Source: Gordonia tangerina
GTDB lineage: Bacteria > Actinomycetota > Actinomycetes > Mycobacteriales > Mycobacteriaceae
Reading direction: 5' to 3'
Assembly (NCBI RefSeq): GCF_021556435.1
Contig: NZ_JAKGCU010000005.1
Location: 175,489-239,488, forward strand
Length of the DNA: 64,000 nt
The translations under genes were made by a program, and so were the position numbers. Below are positions 1-9,984 of the stretch, piece after piece. Numbering within the stretch: the first letter of the stretch is position 1; every line of letters begins with the position of its first letter. The notes under the pieces are model-generated. The model ran no database searches, was not told the origin of the DNA, and worked only from the letters and a program-made list of their open reading frames with translations.

Positions 1-2783
1 TTGACGGCCTTGATGGCGGCCTGGACATCCTTGCCCAGGCGCGGTCCGGCCGCACGCGCGTTGACCGCGATCTCGTAGCGCCCGTAGTCATCCGCGTCCG
101 TGGCCAGTGACACCGACTTCACGTTCATCTCGTCGGCGATCAGGTCCCGATACGGCGTGAGCTGTTCGGCCGTCGGCGACGCGACGGTCAGACCCGGTAG
201 CGGCAACCGCACTCGCAGTTTGTTGGCCTTGCGCACGCTGGATGCGACCGAGCAGACCTCCTGCACCTCATCCATGGCCGCTACCAATGCGGTGTCCGCG
301 GGCAGGTCGTCGGCCGCGGGCCAGTCCGTCAGGTGCACCGACCGGCCACCGGTCAGACCGCGCCAGATCGCCTCGGTGGCCAGCGGTAGCAGCGGAGCGG
401 CCAGGCGAGCGGCCACCTCCAGCACCGTGTAGAGGGTGTCGAACGCGTCCGGATCGTCGTCCTGCCCGGCCCAGAACCGAGCCCGGGAGCGGCGTACGTA
501 CCAGTTGGTCAACGACTCGACGAACTCCCGGAACGCCTCGCAGGCACCGGCGATGTCGAAGGTGTCGAGTGCCTCGGTCATCGTGTCCCGGGTGACCGCG
601 AGCTTGGCCAGGATGTAGCGGTCGAGGACGTGGGTGGAGTCCGTCCGCCACGTCGCGGGTCGCTCGGCGTAGAGCTGCAGGAAGCTGTAGGCGTTCCACA
701 ACGGCAGTAGCGCCTGGCGAACTCCTTCCCGGATACCGCGTTCGGTGACCACGAGGTTGCCACCACGCAGCACCGGCGATGCCATCAGGAACCAGCGCAT
801 GGCATCGGAGCCGTCGCGATCGAACACCTCGTTGACGTCGGGGTAGTTCCGCTTGGACTTCGACATCTTCTGGCCGTCGTCGCCGAGCACGATCCCGTGG
901 GCGATGACGCTCTTGAACGCCGGCCGGTCGAACAGTGCGGTGGCCAGCACGTGCAGGTTGTAGAACCAGCCGCGACTCTGCCCGTTGTACTCGACGATGA
1001 AGTCGCCCGGGTTGTGCGGCACATCGCCCGAGTCGCTGTTGCCGTCGAACCAGTCGGCGTTCTCGAACGGATAGTGCACCTGCGCGAACGGCATCGATCC
1101 CGACTCGAACCAGCAGTCGAACACCTCCGGCACCCGGCGCATGGTGGAATTGCCGGTCGGGTCATCGGGATTGGGACGCGTCAGCTCGTCGATGTAGGGC
1201 CGGTGCAGATTGTCCGGCCGGACGCCGAAGTCACGTTCGAGCTCGTCGAGGGAACCGTAGACGTCAGTACGCGGGTGCTCCGGGTCGTCGGAGATCCACA
1301 CCGGGATCGGCGCGCCCCAGAAGCGGTTCCGGCTGATGTTCCAGTCACGGGCACCCTCGAGCCACTTGCCGAACTGGCCGTCGCGGATGTGCTCCGGCGA
1401 CCAGGTGATCTGCTTGTTCAGCTCGAGCATCCGGTCCTTGATCGGGGTGACCGCGACGAACCACGACGGAACCGCCATGTAGATCAACGGCTTTCCCGAC
1501 CGCCACGAGTGCGGATAGGAGTGCTCGATGGTCTCGTGACGCAGGATCTTCCCGATCGCCTTCAGGTCCTTGATGATCGCCGGATTGGCGTCGAACACCA
1601 TCTGGCCCTCATAGGGCGGCACCTGCGCGGTGAACCGGCCGCCCGGATCCAGCGGCTGCACGACCTCGATGCCGTTGGCCATCGCGAGGTCCATGTCCTC
1701 CTCGCCGAACGCCGGCGCGAGGTGGACGACGCCGGTGCCGCTGTCGGTGGTCACGTAGTCACCGAGCAGCACCCGGTGCGCGTTGGGATGACCGACGAAG
1801 AAGTCGAATGGCGGCAGGTAGGACATTCCCTCCAGATCCGCGCCGCCGTAGCTGCCGAGGATCTCGGGCTCGACGATCTCCTTGGCATAGCCGGCCAGCA
1901 GCGCCTTCGCGAGCAGGTACTCCTGGCCGTCGGCCGCACGGACGTGTACGTACTCGACATCCGGGTTGACCGCGATCGCCAGGTTGGACGGCAGCGTCCA
2001 CGGCGTGGTGGTCCAGATCAGTGCGTTGACGCCGTCGAGTTCGGGGTGGGCATCGGTGCCGACGAGCGGCATCCGCACGGTGACGGCCGGGTCCTGACGC
2101 ATCCGGTAGGCGTCGTCGAGCTTGGACTCCTGGTTGCTCAGTGGCGTCTGCTCGTACCAGCTGTAGGGCAGCACCCGATAACCCTGGTAGACCAGACCCT
2201 TGTCGTGGAGACGTTTGAACGCCCACATGACCGACTCCATGAAGTCAAGATCGAGCGTCTTGTAGTCGTTGTCGAAGTCCACCCACCGGGCCTGGCGGGT
2301 GACGTAGTCGCGCCACTCACCGGTGTAGCGCAGCACCGAGTCACGGCAATAGTCGTTGAACTTCTCCATGCCCATCGACTCGATCTGCGACTTGTCGGTG
2401 ATGCCGAGCTGACGCTCCGCCTCGAGTTCGGCGGGCAGACCGTGGGTGTCCCAACCGAAGCGACGCTCCACGCGCTTGCCGCGCATCGTCTGGTACCGCG
2501 GTACCAGATCCTTGACGTAACCGGTGAGCAGATGCCCGTAGTGCGGCAGGCCGTTGGCGAACGGCGGGCCGTCGTAGAAGACGAACTCCTCGGCGTCGGC
2601 CCGGTTCTCGATGGAAGCGGCGAAGGTGTCGTCGCCGGCCCAGTAGGCCAGAACATGCTGCTCGACGTCCGGGAAGGACGGAGCGCTGCGACCGCCGCCG
2701 GCGGTCATGTCGACGACGGGATAGACGCGGGCGTCGGCGAACGTATCCACCTGCGGGGCCTCGGGTCGGACGGTGTCGGCCAT
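1..2783 (-). CDS. ileS: isoleucyl-tRNA synthetase (3' end outside window)
   Basis: Class I aminoacyl-tRNA synthetase that charges tRNA-Ile in the cytoplasm. About 927 N-terminal residues are present; the reading frame runs off the left edge, and related actinobacterial enzymes are about 1040 residues. The HIGH-type motif reads HYGH (2532-2543) and the KMSKS motif is intact (855-869), followed by the anticodon-binding helical domain. The HYGH form with the following [13 protein letters not shown] is typical of the eukaryote-like (type 2) IleRS rather than the E. coli type. The ATG at 2783 is preceded by GAGGAG with a 7-nt gap. The gene stands alone behind a T-box leader, so it is expected to respond to uncharged tRNA-Ile. 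Confidence 0.96.
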   Translation of the reverse strand, partial: MADTVRPEAPQVDTFADARVYPVVDMTAGGGRSAPSFPDVEQHVLAYWAGDDTFAASIENRADAEEFVFYDGPPFANGLPHYGHLLTGYVKDLVPRYQTMRGKRVERRFGWDTHGLPAELEAERQLGITDKSQIESMGMEKFNDYCRDSVLRYTGEWRDYVTRQARWVDFDNDYKTLDLDFMESVMWAFKRLHDKGLVYQGYRVLPYSWYEQTPLSNQESKLDDAYRMRQDPAVTVRMPLVGTDAHPELDGVNALIWTTTPWTLPSNLAIAVNPDVEYVHVRAADGQEYLLAKALLAGYAKEIVEPEILGSYGGADLEGMSYLPPFDFFVGHPNAHRVLLGDYVTTDSGTGVVHLAPAFGEEDMDLAMANGIEVVQPLDPGGRFTAQVPPYEGQMVFDANPAIIKDLKAIGKILRHETIEHSYPHSWRSGKPLIYMAVPSWFVAVTPIKDRMLELNKQITWSPEHIRDGQFGKWLEGARDWNISRNRFWGAPIPVWISDDPEHPRTDVYGSLDELERDFGVRPDNLHRPYIDELTRPNPDDPTGNSTMRRVPEVFDCWFESGSMPFAQVHYPFENADWFDGNSDSGDVPHNPGDFIVEYNGQSRGWFYNLHVLATALFDRPAFKSVIAHGIVLGDDGQKMSKSKRNYPDVNEVFDRDGSDAMRWFLMASPVLRGGNLVVTERGIREGVRQALLPLWNAYSFLQLYAERPATWRTDSTHVLDRYILAKLAVTRDTMTEALDTFDIAGACEAFREFVESLTNWYVRRSRARFWAGQDDDPDAFDTLYTVLEVAARLAAPLLPLATEAIWRGLTGGRSVHLTDWPAADDLPADTALVAAMDEVQEVCSVASSVRKANKLRVRLPLPGLTVASPTAEQLTPYRDLIADEMNVKSVSLATDADDYGRYEIAVNARAAGPRLGKDVQAAIKAV

Positions 2784-3050
2784 GATGCTTCTCCTCGTGC
2801 CTGGCATGTGCGCAACTGCTCTGGCACGGGGACGCTCACCGGCTGATTCGACGATCATCCGATCCGCGCGGTACCACCCCGCTTGCGGTGAACGCCCTCT
2901 GAGCCGTTCACCGCCACTCACCGGCCCGCGATGCGGCGCGAGCCCACGGCTGTCACGGGCCGCTCCCGCCCGGTTCTACTGAGAACCTGCCACGCTGCGG
3001 TGTCGGTCCCGTTCTTCCGAGTGCTCCCCGGTGATGGCCGGATCCACGCA
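2784..3050 (-). promoter_or_regulatory. T-box leader of ileS (translational, ultrashort stem I type)
   Basis: The T-box sequence GGGTGGTACCGCG lies at about 2866-2879 on the minus strand. Upstream, in the stretch GGCCATCACCGGGGAGC, an AUC isoleucine codon (3035-3033) sits where the specifier is found in actinobacterial ileS T-boxes. Downstream, 2832-2823 pairs with 2801-2792 (nine pairs and one mismatch) and buries the GGAG of the ileS ribosome binding site. There is no terminator with a U-run. The arrangement fits translational control, in which uncharged tRNA-Ile binding frees the ribosome binding site. A -10-like TACACT at 3062-3057 would start transcription near 3050. Family assignment is by motif recognition; no covariance model was run. 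Confidence 0.9.
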
Positions 3051-3147
3051 GCAACGAGTGTAGCCGTCACCGGCCGCGCACGACGAATCGCTGGTGCGTC
3101 CGGCGGGGCCGAACGCCGAGGTGACGGCGGCGTGGACCCGACCGCGG

Positions 3148-3942
3148 TCAGTCGAGCGGCGGGCGCCAGTTGGGATCCAACGGATCGAACCGTGCCCGGC
3201 GCTGCTCCCGTGGCTCGTCCGACGCATCGGATTCCTGGCCGTGAGTCGGCGACGTGGACGACGCGGACGGGGATGGCGAAGAAGACGATGGCGAGGAAGG
3301 CGATCGCGAGGACGGGAAGGACTCCGTGACGTCGTCGTCGTGACGGCCGGCACCACCGGTGGGTGCACCGTGGGTCCCGGGTGCAGGCTGCGGCGCGGGA
3401 TAACCGCCCACCGACCTCAGATAGTCGTCATAACCACCGTCTCGACCGACCCCGGCTTGTGTCGGCGACTGCGGCGCCCGCCCGTGGCGGCCGACTCCCG
3501 GCGGACCCGGCGGCGGGACCGGACTCTGCGGGGTCGGCGCTGCGGCTGACCCGTACTGCGACGGCGGTATCGGTGCCTGGGGTGTCGGTGACGGGGGTGT
3601 CGGTGACTGGGGCACCGGTGACTCGGGTGTCGGCGACTGGGGCACCGACGAATGCGGCCGGGCGACCGGCTCGTCGTCGATGCGACGATCGGCCGGGGTG
3701 CCCCGGTCACCCGACTCGCCGTCCGGCGTCTGCCCTTCGGCCTGATCAGAGTCGACGAAGTCGGCCAGTGTGGGCTCGTCGTCGCCGCGGCGCCCGGCCC
3801 CGACCACATCTGCGATCAGGAAGCCGAGGCCCGCCAGACAAACCACGATGCATGAGATCGCCAGCCATACGGTGCCGGTGATCAGGCCCAACACCAGCAA
3901 CACGAACCCCACGAGCGTCGCCGCGAGGGCCAGTGTCAACAC
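3148..3942 (-). CDS. proline-rich two-helix membrane protein next to wag31
   Basis: 264 residues. Residues 1-48 form two hydrophobic helices (LALAATLVGFVLLVLGLI and LAISCIVVCLAGLGFLI). A long disordered cytoplasmic tail follows, with an acidic patch and then degenerate SPTP/SPVP repeats around residues 95-145 and a serine/charged C-terminus. The GTG start has GGGAGG 6 nt upstream. It ends 24 nt after wag31 in the direction of transcription and probably shares its mRNA. Its place matches Rv2144c, a membrane protein beside wag31 in M. tuberculosis. A role at the pole or septum is inferred from neighbours only. Confidence 0.8.
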   Translation of the reverse strand: MLTLALAATLVGFVLLVLGLITGTVWLAISCIVVCLAGLGFLIADVVGAGRRGDDEPTLADFVDSDQAEGQTPDGESGDRGTPADRRIDDEPVARPHSSVPQSPTPESPVPQSPTPPSPTPQAPIPPSQYGSAAAPTPQSPVPPPGPPGVGRHGRAPQSPTQAGVGRDGGYDDYLRSVGGYPAPQPAPGTHGAPTGGAGRHDDDVTESFPSSRSPSSPSSSSPSPSASSTSPTHGQESDASDEPREQRRARFDPLDPNWRPPLD

Positions 3943-3966
3943 CAGAAACCTCCCGCTGGTCCCGGA

Positions 3967-4797
3967 TCAGCTCGGGGAGTAGCTGGTGAAACCACCGTTG
4001 CCGGGATCTGATGAGAACGAATCGGACCGGCCACCCTCGACCGGAGCGGCGCTACCGCGCTGCTGCAGTTCCTCCAGCTGGGACTCCAGGTAGGTCTTGA
4101 GACGAGTGCGGTACTCGCGTTCGAAGGTCTTCAGCTGCTCGATCCGACCCTCGAGCACGGTGCGCTGCTGATTGATCGTGCCCATGATCTCGCTGTGCTT
4201 GCGCTCGGCGTCGCTCTGCAGCGCGTCGGCCCGCTCCTGGGCCTGGCGGACCTGGGCCTCCGAGCGGGTCTGCGAGTCGGCGAGGATGGCCTCCGACCGC
4301 TGTCGGGCATCCGACAACAGGGCGTCTGCCTTGGACTGCGCCTCCGACACCATGGCGTCGGCACGCGAACGCGCGTCAGCGACCAGCGAATCCGCCTCTT
4401 GACGAGACGTCGAGGTCAACCGGTCCGCGGTGTCCTGGGCCAAGGCCAACACCCGCGCCGCGCGCACGTTCGCATCGTCGTCGCTGAACTCGGGCTGCGG
4501 TGCGGCCGCAGGGGCCGGCGCCTCGGCGACCGGGGCCGAGGCGAACACCTGGGTCCGCTCCTCGGCCGACGGCGCGGCGGCCGACTTGGCGGCGGGTGCG
4601 CCCGACCGTGCGTCGGCGAGGTCGCCTTCGAGCTCCTCGACGCGCTGCTTCAGGTCGCCGTTCTCCTCGATGAGTCGCGCCAGTTCGGCCTCGACAAAGT
4701 CGAGGAACTGATCAACTTCATCCTCGTTGTAGCCGCGTTTACCGATAGGCGGTTTGCTGAACGCGACGTTGTGCACATCAGCTGGTGTCAGCCGCAT
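3967..4797 (-). CDS. wag31: polar growth scaffold DivIVA/Wag31
   Basis: DivIVA-family coiled-coil protein that marks the cell poles and recruits the wall elongation machinery in Mycobacteriales. The N-terminus [19 protein letters not shown] plus [12 protein letters not shown] is the conserved membrane-binding DivIVA domain. A variable Ala/Pro linker (about residues 70-115) and a long coiled coil rich in Ala, Glu, Arg and Gln follow. The start is set at 4797 (276 residues) because the upstream in-frame ATG at 4812 is part of the ribosome binding site GAGGGG and the family begins with MxLTPADV. The final residues are a short Gly/Ser tail. Confidence 0.96.
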   Translation of the reverse strand: MRLTPADVHNVAFSKPPIGKRGYNEDEVDQFLDFVEAELARLIEENGDLKQRVEELEGDLADARSGAPAAKSAAAPSAEERTQVFASAPVAEAPAPAAAPQPEFSDDDANVRAARVLALAQDTADRLTSTSRQEADSLVADARSRADAMVSEAQSKADALLSDARQRSEAILADSQTRSEAQVRQAQERADALQSDAERKHSEIMGTINQQRTVLEGRIEQLKTFEREYRTRLKTYLESQLEELQQRGSAAPVEGGRSDSFSSDPGNGGFTSYSPS

Positions 4798-5177
4798 GTC
4801 GGTTCCCCTCATTTGTCAGTCGAACTGTCTGTATTTGGTAGGCCGGATCAAGCCCGTATTCAGTTGGCAGCATCACCCGCTCGACGACCGTCTCAGCCAG
4901 TGTTCGACACTCGCCGCTCTCCACATCGAGAGTCATGGGTCTGCACAGTCTTTGCTACAGGCTGTCACTGTTTATTCATACCAGTCCACTGGGTAACTGG
5001 CGTCAAATCCTGTCACACGAGAACCGTTCGTAGCAGACGATCGATACTGTCTCGCAATCGAACGGTCACTCGACGATGACACTCAACGGTAAACCACTGC
5101 GGGCCGATGGTCACGAAGTGGTCACGGTTGGCGTGTCGGAAACGATGAGTCAGCGAGCGCCAAGCGGAGTGCAGAAC
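4798..5177 (-). promoter_or_regulatory. wag31 upstream region
   Basis: A 380-nt stretch between yggT and wag31 with no credible gene. Local composition is more AT-rich near 4960-5010. On the minus strand a TTGACG (5006-5001) and a TATGAA preceded by TGG (4980-4975) could form a promoter, but the 20-nt spacing is long, so this is weak. wag31 being set apart from the dcw genes suggests it has its own promoter here. Confidence 0.4.
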
Positions 5178-5498
5178 TCACCCGAGCCCGACCAGAGCCG
5201 AGGCCGAACTGCGACTGAGCGAACTGACCACCTGCATCGCGATGAGCACCACGATCATCACGATCATCAGGGACAGATCCAGGCGCACGGGCCCCAGCGG
5301 GATGGGCGGCAACACGCGACGCAGCGCACGGATCGGCGGGTCGGTCGCGGTGAACACGATCTCGATGACCACCACCGCCACACCGGTGGGTCGCCATTCA
5401 CGCGCAAACGACCGGACCAGCTCCACGACGAGTCGCGCGAGCAGCAGCAGCCAGTAGATGAACAGGACGTAGTACAGAACCTGGAACAGAATCGTCAC
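5178..5498 (-). CDS. YggT family membrane protein
   Basis: 106-residue integral membrane protein of the YggT/YlmG family. It has two hydrophobic segments (about residues 3-28 and 75-95) flanking the conserved DPPIRALRRVLPPIPLGPVRLDLS loop. It sits between sepF and wag31, as in other actinobacteria (Rv2146c in M. tuberculosis). The family is linked to division-site and membrane organisation in other bacteria, but its biochemical role is not settled. The GTG start gives the conserved N-terminus. The stop is followed by the long wag31 leader region. Confidence 0.88.
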   Translation of the reverse strand: MTILFQVLYYVLFIYWLLLLARLVVELVRSFAREWRPTGVAVVVIEIVFTATDPPIRALRRVLPPIPLGPVRLDLSLMIVMIVVLIAMQVVSSLSRSSASALVGLG

Positions 5499-5588
5499 GA
5501 CTCAAGGTTGCCTGATATGTCGCACCCGCGCCGCAGCCCCCCGCTGACCGGCGTCGGAGCGCTTGTGGTGCGCGAGTGCGAGCGCGGA

Positions 5589-6326
5589 TCAGGAGTGGTT
5601 GTAGAAGCCGGTCTCGGCAATCTTGCGTCGATCCTCCGGCGAGACGTCGACGTCGGCGGGCGAGAGCAGGAACACTTTGGTGGCCACCTTGTCGAAGGAA
5701 CCCCGAAGCGCGAACGCCAATCCGGCGGCGAAGTCGACGAGCCGCTTGGCGTCGTCGTTGCTCATGTCGACGAGATCCATGATCACCGGGTTGCCATCGC
5801 GGAACCGCTCACCGATCGTGCGGGCCTCACCGTAGTCCGAGGGCCGCAGCGTGGTGATCTTGTGCAGGGGCCCGTCGGCGAAGACCCGCTCGAGCTCGGC
5901 GCGCTGATCTGAACCCGCGGCCGAACGCGCGACCCCGGCGGTGCGCATCCCCGATCGCTGCAACGGTTCGAGTCGATGCGGAGCCCGCATCCGATCGACC
6001 GGCTCGCCTCCGTGCCGCCCCCCGGCATAGGCGTACTCCGGGACCGGCTCGAAACCCGCGTCATAGCCGTTGGGGTCGTAGCCGGCAGGCGCGAAGCCCT
6101 GTGGTTCGAACTCCCCGGGAAAGCGTCGGTCGTCGACGTAGGCAAAGTCGGCGTCGCGGGGACCGTCGCGGAAGCCGGGTTCGCGATAGCTCGCGTCACC
6201 GTAGTACTCGTCCCGATAGGAACGTCCACCGCGAACAGGACCACCCGGCTCCTCCAGGTAGTCGTCTTCGTAGTCACCCGGAGGCACCATGCCGAAATAT
6301 GCCTTGAACTTCTGCATCGTGGTCAT
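5589..6326 (-). CDS. sepF: cell division protein SepF
   Basis: Membrane-associated FtsZ anchor; in Actinobacteria, which lack FtsA and ZipA, SepF tethers the Z ring. 245 residues: an amphipathic N-terminal membrane helix region ([10 protein letters not shown]), a long acidic/Tyr/Gly-rich linker (about 15-150), and the conserved C-terminal SepF fold with [22 protein letters not shown] and [18 protein letters not shown]. The linker is rich in Asp, Glu, Tyr and Arg and likely disordered. The start has AGAGAGG 7 nt upstream. It lies in the ftsZ-pgeF-yggS-sepF order seen in M. tuberculosis. Confidence 0.95.
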   Translation of the reverse strand: MTTMQKFKAYFGMVPPGDYEDDYLEEPGGPVRGGRSYRDEYYGDASYREPGFRDGPRDADFAYVDDRRFPGEFEPQGFAPAGYDPNGYDAGFEPVPEYAYAGGRHGGEPVDRMRAPHRLEPLQRSGMRTAGVARSAAGSDQRAELERVFADGPLHKITTLRPSDYGEARTIGERFRDGNPVIMDLVDMSNDDAKRLVDFAAGLAFALRGSFDKVATKVFLLSPADVDVSPEDRRKIAETGFYNHS

Positions 6327-6419
6327 AGCTGGCCTCTCTGTCGTCCAACGCTGCCGGGGAGCAGTGCAGTGGTGCAGTTGTTGATCTTGGTTTCGTTGGT
6401 TCTCGTGTGACCAATGTGA

Positions 6420-7175
6420 TTACTGAGAGACTAACGGCCGCGGCCCCATGATCGCGGTACCGACACGCACGCATGTCGATCCGTGCGCCACCGCTTCCTC
6501 GAGGTCACCCGACATGCCGGCAGAGAGCTCCCGGGCGTCGGGATGGTCGGACACGAACGCGGCGTGGATCTCCTGCGCGCGGGCCATCCATCGCTGCGCT
6601 GCACCGTCCACCGGCGCGATCACCATCAGCCCCTGCAGGGTCAGTCCATGAGCGCCCCGGACGTGTTCGGCCAGCTCCGGCAGCTCCTCCACCGTGACCC
6701 CGCCGCGGTGCGGATCACCATCGAGACTGACCTGGAGCAGGATGCCGAGGTCCGCGCTGCGCGAACCGGTGTCGCAGGCCTCCTGGACCCCAGACGACAG
6801 GGCGTCGACGACCTTTGCGCGATCGACCGAGTGCACCGTTCGCGCCCACCGCGCAACGGATTTCGCTTTCTTCGACTGAACACTGCCGATCATGTCGAAC
6901 TCGGCGGCCGCCACCGCGGCGTCGGTCGCGTCGGCCTGCCGGAGTTCGGCGATCTTGCGGCCCGCCTCGGGCTCGCGCGACTCGCCGAAGGTCCGCACCC
7001 CGAGGCCGATCAGGTGGCGGACATCTGCAGCCGGGAAGAACTTCGTGACCACCAGCAATTGCACGTCACCGGGACTGCGTCCGGCGGCCGCGACCGCGGC
7101 ATCGAGTCGCTCGCGAACGGCCGTGTACCCGCGCGCCAGCTCCGCTCGCCGCGCGTCTGACTCAGGTGGGGTCAT
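6420..7175 (-). CDS. YggS-family pyridoxal phosphate homeostasis protein
   Basis: 251-residue PLP-binding protein with an alanine-racemase-type TIM-barrel fold. Family members bind PLP and buffer its pool and have no known enzymatic activity. The PLP lysine motif is seen in LLVVTKFFPAADV, followed by FGESREPEAGRKIAEL, which stands at the position of the family's FGENYVQE motif. Other family blocks are VHSVDRAKV, LLQVSLDGDPHRGG, LTLQGLMVIAP and ELSAGMSGDLEEAVAHGSTCVRVGTAIMG. The ATG overlaps the end of pgeF by 14 nt, indicating translational coupling. Corresponds to Rv2148c by position. Confidence 0.92.
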   Translation of the reverse strand: MTPPESDARRAELARGYTAVRERLDAAVAAAGRSPGDVQLLVVTKFFPAADVRHLIGLGVRTFGESREPEAGRKIAELRQADATDAAVAAAEFDMIGSVQSKKAKSVARWARTVHSVDRAKVVDALSSGVQEACDTGSRSADLGILLQVSLDGDPHRGGVTVEELPELAEHVRGAHGLTLQGLMVIAPVDGAAQRWMARAQEIHAAFVSDHPDARELSAGMSGDLEEAVAHGSTCVRVGTAIMGPRPLVSQ

Positions 7176-7896
7176 CGCCGTTCCCGGGCGCGACCGGATC
7201 GATCCAGATCACCGACGCCAACCGGCCCGTCGGGGCGCCCCGCCGGTGACTGAAGAGCTCGGGGTCCTCGATCGTGCAACGCGGATCGGCAGCCACTGCG
7301 GCAACTCCGGCCGCGAGCAACTGCCGTCGCAATCCGGCGCGCAAGTCCAGTCCACTGGTCCCCTTCTCGGTGACACATGCACTGCCCGGGAGATGCTCTT
7401 CGACATCTCGCTGCATAGGGGCCGGCACCTCGTAGTGCCGCCCGCTGGCGGCCGGTCCGAGCAGTGCCCCCATCCGTTCCGGGCGAGCACCGAGCCGAAT
7501 CATCTCGCGCAGCGTCGCGGGCACGATCCCTACTCGGGCGCCGACCCGTCCGGCATGGATTCCCGCGATCACGCCTGCCTCGTCATCGGAGAGCAGCACC
7601 GGGACGCAGTCGGCCGACAGCACCGCCAGCGCCAGCCCCGGCTCCGTGGTGACGAGCGCATCGGTGGCCGGGACCGGTTCGTCGACCGGCCCGGTGACGA
7701 CCGTGACGTTGCGGCTGTGGATCTGCTCCATCCAGACGATCCGCCCCGGTGCCAGACCGATCTGCTCGGCCAGCCGAGCGCGATTGTTCGCGACTGACTT
7801 CGGATCATCCCCCACGTGGTCGCCCAGGTTGAACGAATCGTAGGGCGCCACCGAGACGCCGCCGGAGCGACTGGTGACCACTCGGCGTACCCGCAC
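7162..7896 (-). CDS. pgeF: peptidoglycan editing factor PgeF (YfiH/laccase-domain family)
   Basis: 244-residue protein of the Cu-oxidase_4 family. Members have been described as multicopper oxidases or nucleoside phosphorylases, and as a factor that keeps wrong amino acids out of peptidoglycan stems. Conserved pieces are FNLGDHVGD, MEQIHSRNV, TDALVT, LSADCVPVLL (metal-binding Cys), IAGIHAGRVGARVGIV (His of the active site), LGPAASGRHYEVP and the C-terminal ELFSHRR. The usual HAGWRG appears here as HAGRVG. The GTG start falls 8 nt after the ftsZ stop, so it is probably co-transcribed. Confidence 0.9.
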   Translation of the reverse strand: MRVRRVVTSRSGGVSVAPYDSFNLGDHVGDDPKSVANNRARLAEQIGLAPGRIVWMEQIHSRNVTVVTGPVDEPVPATDALVTTEPGLALAVLSADCVPVLLSDDEAGVIAGIHAGRVGARVGIVPATLREMIRLGARPERMGALLGPAASGRHYEVPAPMQRDVEEHLPGSACVTEKGTSGLDLRAGLRRQLLAAGVAAVAADPRCTIEDPELFSHRRGAPTGRLASVIWIDPVAPGNGDDPT

Positions 7897-7904
7897 AGCG
7901 CGGC

Positions 7905-9077
7905 TCAGCGCTTCATGAACGACGGCACGTCGACGTCGTCATCGTCGAGGGTGACGTTGTTGCGGCGCGGCCGCTCGGGCTGCTCCTCGGTGAACGGATC
8001 CCCCGACCCGGTCGGCATCTTGCCGAACAGCGGGTCGTTGTCCTTCGACGGGGACGCCACGGACCCGGCCTGACCGGACCCGACCGTCGACTTGCCTGCC
8101 GCTGCCGGGACGTCGGTGCGCTTGCGCGGTGCGCCGCCGTCGAATCCGGCCGCGATCACCGTGACGCGGACCTCGTCGCCGAGGTTGTCGTCGATGACCG
8201 TGCCGAAGATGATGTTGGCGTCCTCGTGGGCCGCCTCCTGCACCTGCGTGGCGGCGTTGTGGATCTCGAACAGTCCGAGGTCACTGCCACCGGCGATCGA
8301 GATGAGCACTCCGCGAGCACCTTCCATCGACGCCTCGAGCAGCGGCGAGTTGATGGCCGCCTCGGCGGCCTTCTTCGCCCGGTCCTCACCACGGGACGAC
8401 CCGATACCCATCAACGCGCTGCCGGCGTCACTCATCACGCCCTTGACGTCGGCGAAGTCGACGTTGATCAGACCGGGGGTGGTGATCAGATCTGTGATGC
8501 CCTGAACACCGTTGAGCAGTACCTCGTCTGCGCTGCGGAACGCGTCCATCAGGCTGACCTGCGCGTCACCGAGCTGCAGCAGCCGATCGTTGGGGATCAC
8601 GATCAGGGTGTCACAGGACTCCCGCAGGGCAGTGATGCCCGCTTCGGCCTGGCCGCCACGACGCTTGCCCTCGAAGGAGAACGGCCGGGTGACCACGCCC
8701 ACGGTGAGGGCGCCGAGTTTGCGAGCGATGGACGCGACCACCGGCGCACCACCGGTGCCGGTGCCACCGCCCTCCCCCGCGGTCACGAAGACCATGTCCG
8801 CGCCCTTGAGGAGTTCCTCGATCTCGTCGCGGGCGTCCTCGGCGGCACGGCGTCCGACCTCGGGATCGGCACCCGCGCCGAGACCGCGGGTCGAGTCACG
8901 TCCGACGTCGAGCTTGACGTCGGCGTCACTCATCAGCAGGGCCTGCGCGTCGGTGTTGATCGCAATGAACTCAACACCTTTCAGCCCCTGCTCGATCATT
9001 CGGTTGACGGCATTGACGCCGCCGCCGCCGATGCCGACGACCTTGATCACGGCCAGGTAGTTGTGCGGTGGCGTCAT
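7905..9077 (-). CDS. ftsZ: cell division GTPase FtsZ
   Basis: Tubulin-like GTPase that forms the Z ring. 390 residues. The nucleotide-binding region includes [15 protein letters not shown] (about 13-27) and the tubulin signature GGGTGTG (103-109). The T7 loop [11 protein letters not shown] is present, followed by a 65-residue Pro/Gly/Ser/charged linker. The C-terminal conserved peptide [11 protein letters not shown] is the SepF-binding tail. Genes follow in the order pgeF, yggS, sepF. The 190-nt upstream region carries an AT-rich inverted repeat described separately. Confidence 0.98.
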   Translation of the reverse strand: MTPPHNYLAVIKVVGIGGGGVNAVNRMIEQGLKGVEFIAINTDAQALLMSDADVKLDVGRDSTRGLGAGADPEVGRRAAEDARDEIEELLKGADMVFVTAGEGGGTGTGGAPVVASIARKLGALTVGVVTRPFSFEGKRRGGQAEAGITALRESCDTLIVIPNDRLLQLGDAQVSLMDAFRSADEVLLNGVQGITDLITTPGLINVDFADVKGVMSDAGSALMGIGSSRGEDRAKKAAEAAINSPLLEASMEGARGVLISIAGGSDLGLFEIHNAATQVQEAAHEDANIIFGTVIDDNLGDEVRVTVIAAGFDGGAPRKRTDVPAAAGKSTVGSGQAGSVASPSKDNDPLFGKMPTGSGDPFTEEQPERPRRNNVTLDDDDVDVPSFMKR

Positions 9078-9267
9078 GTGCCCGCCTTCCTCGTTCGATC
9101 CGAAACCCTAAACCTGAACCATAGATTTAGAGTTATGTCAAGTAGTTGGATGTTGGGGATGACGCTAGGCATCCGATGGCCGGGCCGCCAGCAAGCGCGC
9201 GGCGTGTCGCGAACTTGACCGGCATTTTTTGCTCAACCCAGTGATTCGGATGCGCCGCGCCACGGAA
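9078..9267 (-). promoter_or_regulatory. ftsZ promoter region with AT-rich inverted repeat
   Basis: 190 nt between ftsQ and ftsZ. On the minus strand it contains TTGACA (9141-9136) and an imperfect inverted repeat whose arms are AACTCTAAATC (9134-9124) and GTTTAGGGTT (9113-9104). TAGGGT (9110-9105) can serve as a TANNNT -10 box with a start about 20 nt before the ribosome binding site. Unlike other junctions in the cluster, which overlap or nearly touch, this gap is long, so ftsZ probably has its own promoter and regulator. Confidence 0.6.
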
Positions 9268-9984
9268 TCACTTGAACGCGGGAAACTCCGGACTCGAGAC
9301 GTTGTACGTGGAAGCGGGGCGCGTGAGGATGGCGGTGAGGGTGCGGGCCTTCTCCGCGCCGCGTTCGCTGTCCCCCCACACGACGGTCTTGTCACCCTTC
9401 AACGTGAACTGGATGTCGACCGGCGACGACGCCGTGACCGCGACGAGTTGACCGGAGATGGATTCCGGGAGTTCATGGACCGCACGCAGTGTGGCCACCG
9501 TGGTGGGGTCGCTGGGACCCGGGTTGGGTGTGGAGAACTCGGGCAAAGCGTTCACCTCAGGTGGCACACCGGTCGTGCTGTCGTAGGTCAGGTAACCGAC
9601 CCCGGACCGGTCGAGCACGTGGACCTTCTGCCCATCGGTCACCTTGACCACCGGCTGACGCTCCACCACGGTGATGGTCAACGACGACGGGTAGCTGCGC
9701 TGCACCCGCACCGACTCGATGGACGGGATCGCCGCGATGCGCTGCGCGACAGCCGCGGTGTCGACCTGCAGCAGCGGAGTCCCGTCGGCCACGTCGGCGG
9801 CACCCACGATCTGATCTGCCGGCACCGCCTGGTTGTCTCGGACATCCGTCGAGCGGACGGCCATCAGCGGGGTGTAGTAGGCGATGAGCCCGAGCCCCAC
9901 CACCACCACGATGACCGCCAAGGTGCCCAGCAGCAATCGTGGGCGAGGAAGAGTACGCCCGGTGCGTGCCCCGGGGGTGGTCAC
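9268..9984 (-). CDS. ftsQ: cell division protein FtsQ
   Basis: Bitopic divisome protein of the FtsQ-FtsL-FtsB type. 238 residues: a short cytoplasmic tail, one membrane helix ([21 protein letters not shown], about 18-38), then a POTRA domain ([20 protein letters not shown] to [44 protein letters not shown]) and the FtsQ beta domain. Its start overlaps the murC stop by 4 nt (ATGA), so it is translationally coupled. The size matches the family. Confidence 0.94.
   Translation of the reverse strand: MTTPGARTGRTLPRPRLLLGTLAVIVVVVGLGLIAYYTPLMAVRSTDVRDNQAVPADQIVGAADVADGTPLLQVDTAAVAQRIAAIPSIESVRVQRSYPSSLTITVVERQPVVKVTDGQKVHVLDRSGVGYLTYDSTTGVPPEVNALPEFSTPNPGPSDPTTVATLRAVHELPESISGQLVAVTASSPVDIQFTLKGDKTVVWGDSERGAEKARTLTAILTRPASTYNVSSPEFPAFK

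Noticed and set aside
897..2846. 649-codon open frame on the plus strand
   Set aside because: Exactly antisense to ileS, which has intact HYGH and KMSKS motifs; the plus-strand product is Arg/Val/His-rich without any family similarity, a usual effect of high-GC third positions.
9104..9134. TTTAGGG/CCCTAAA as telomere-like sequence
   Set aside because: Single inverted repeat in the ftsZ promoter, not a tandem array.
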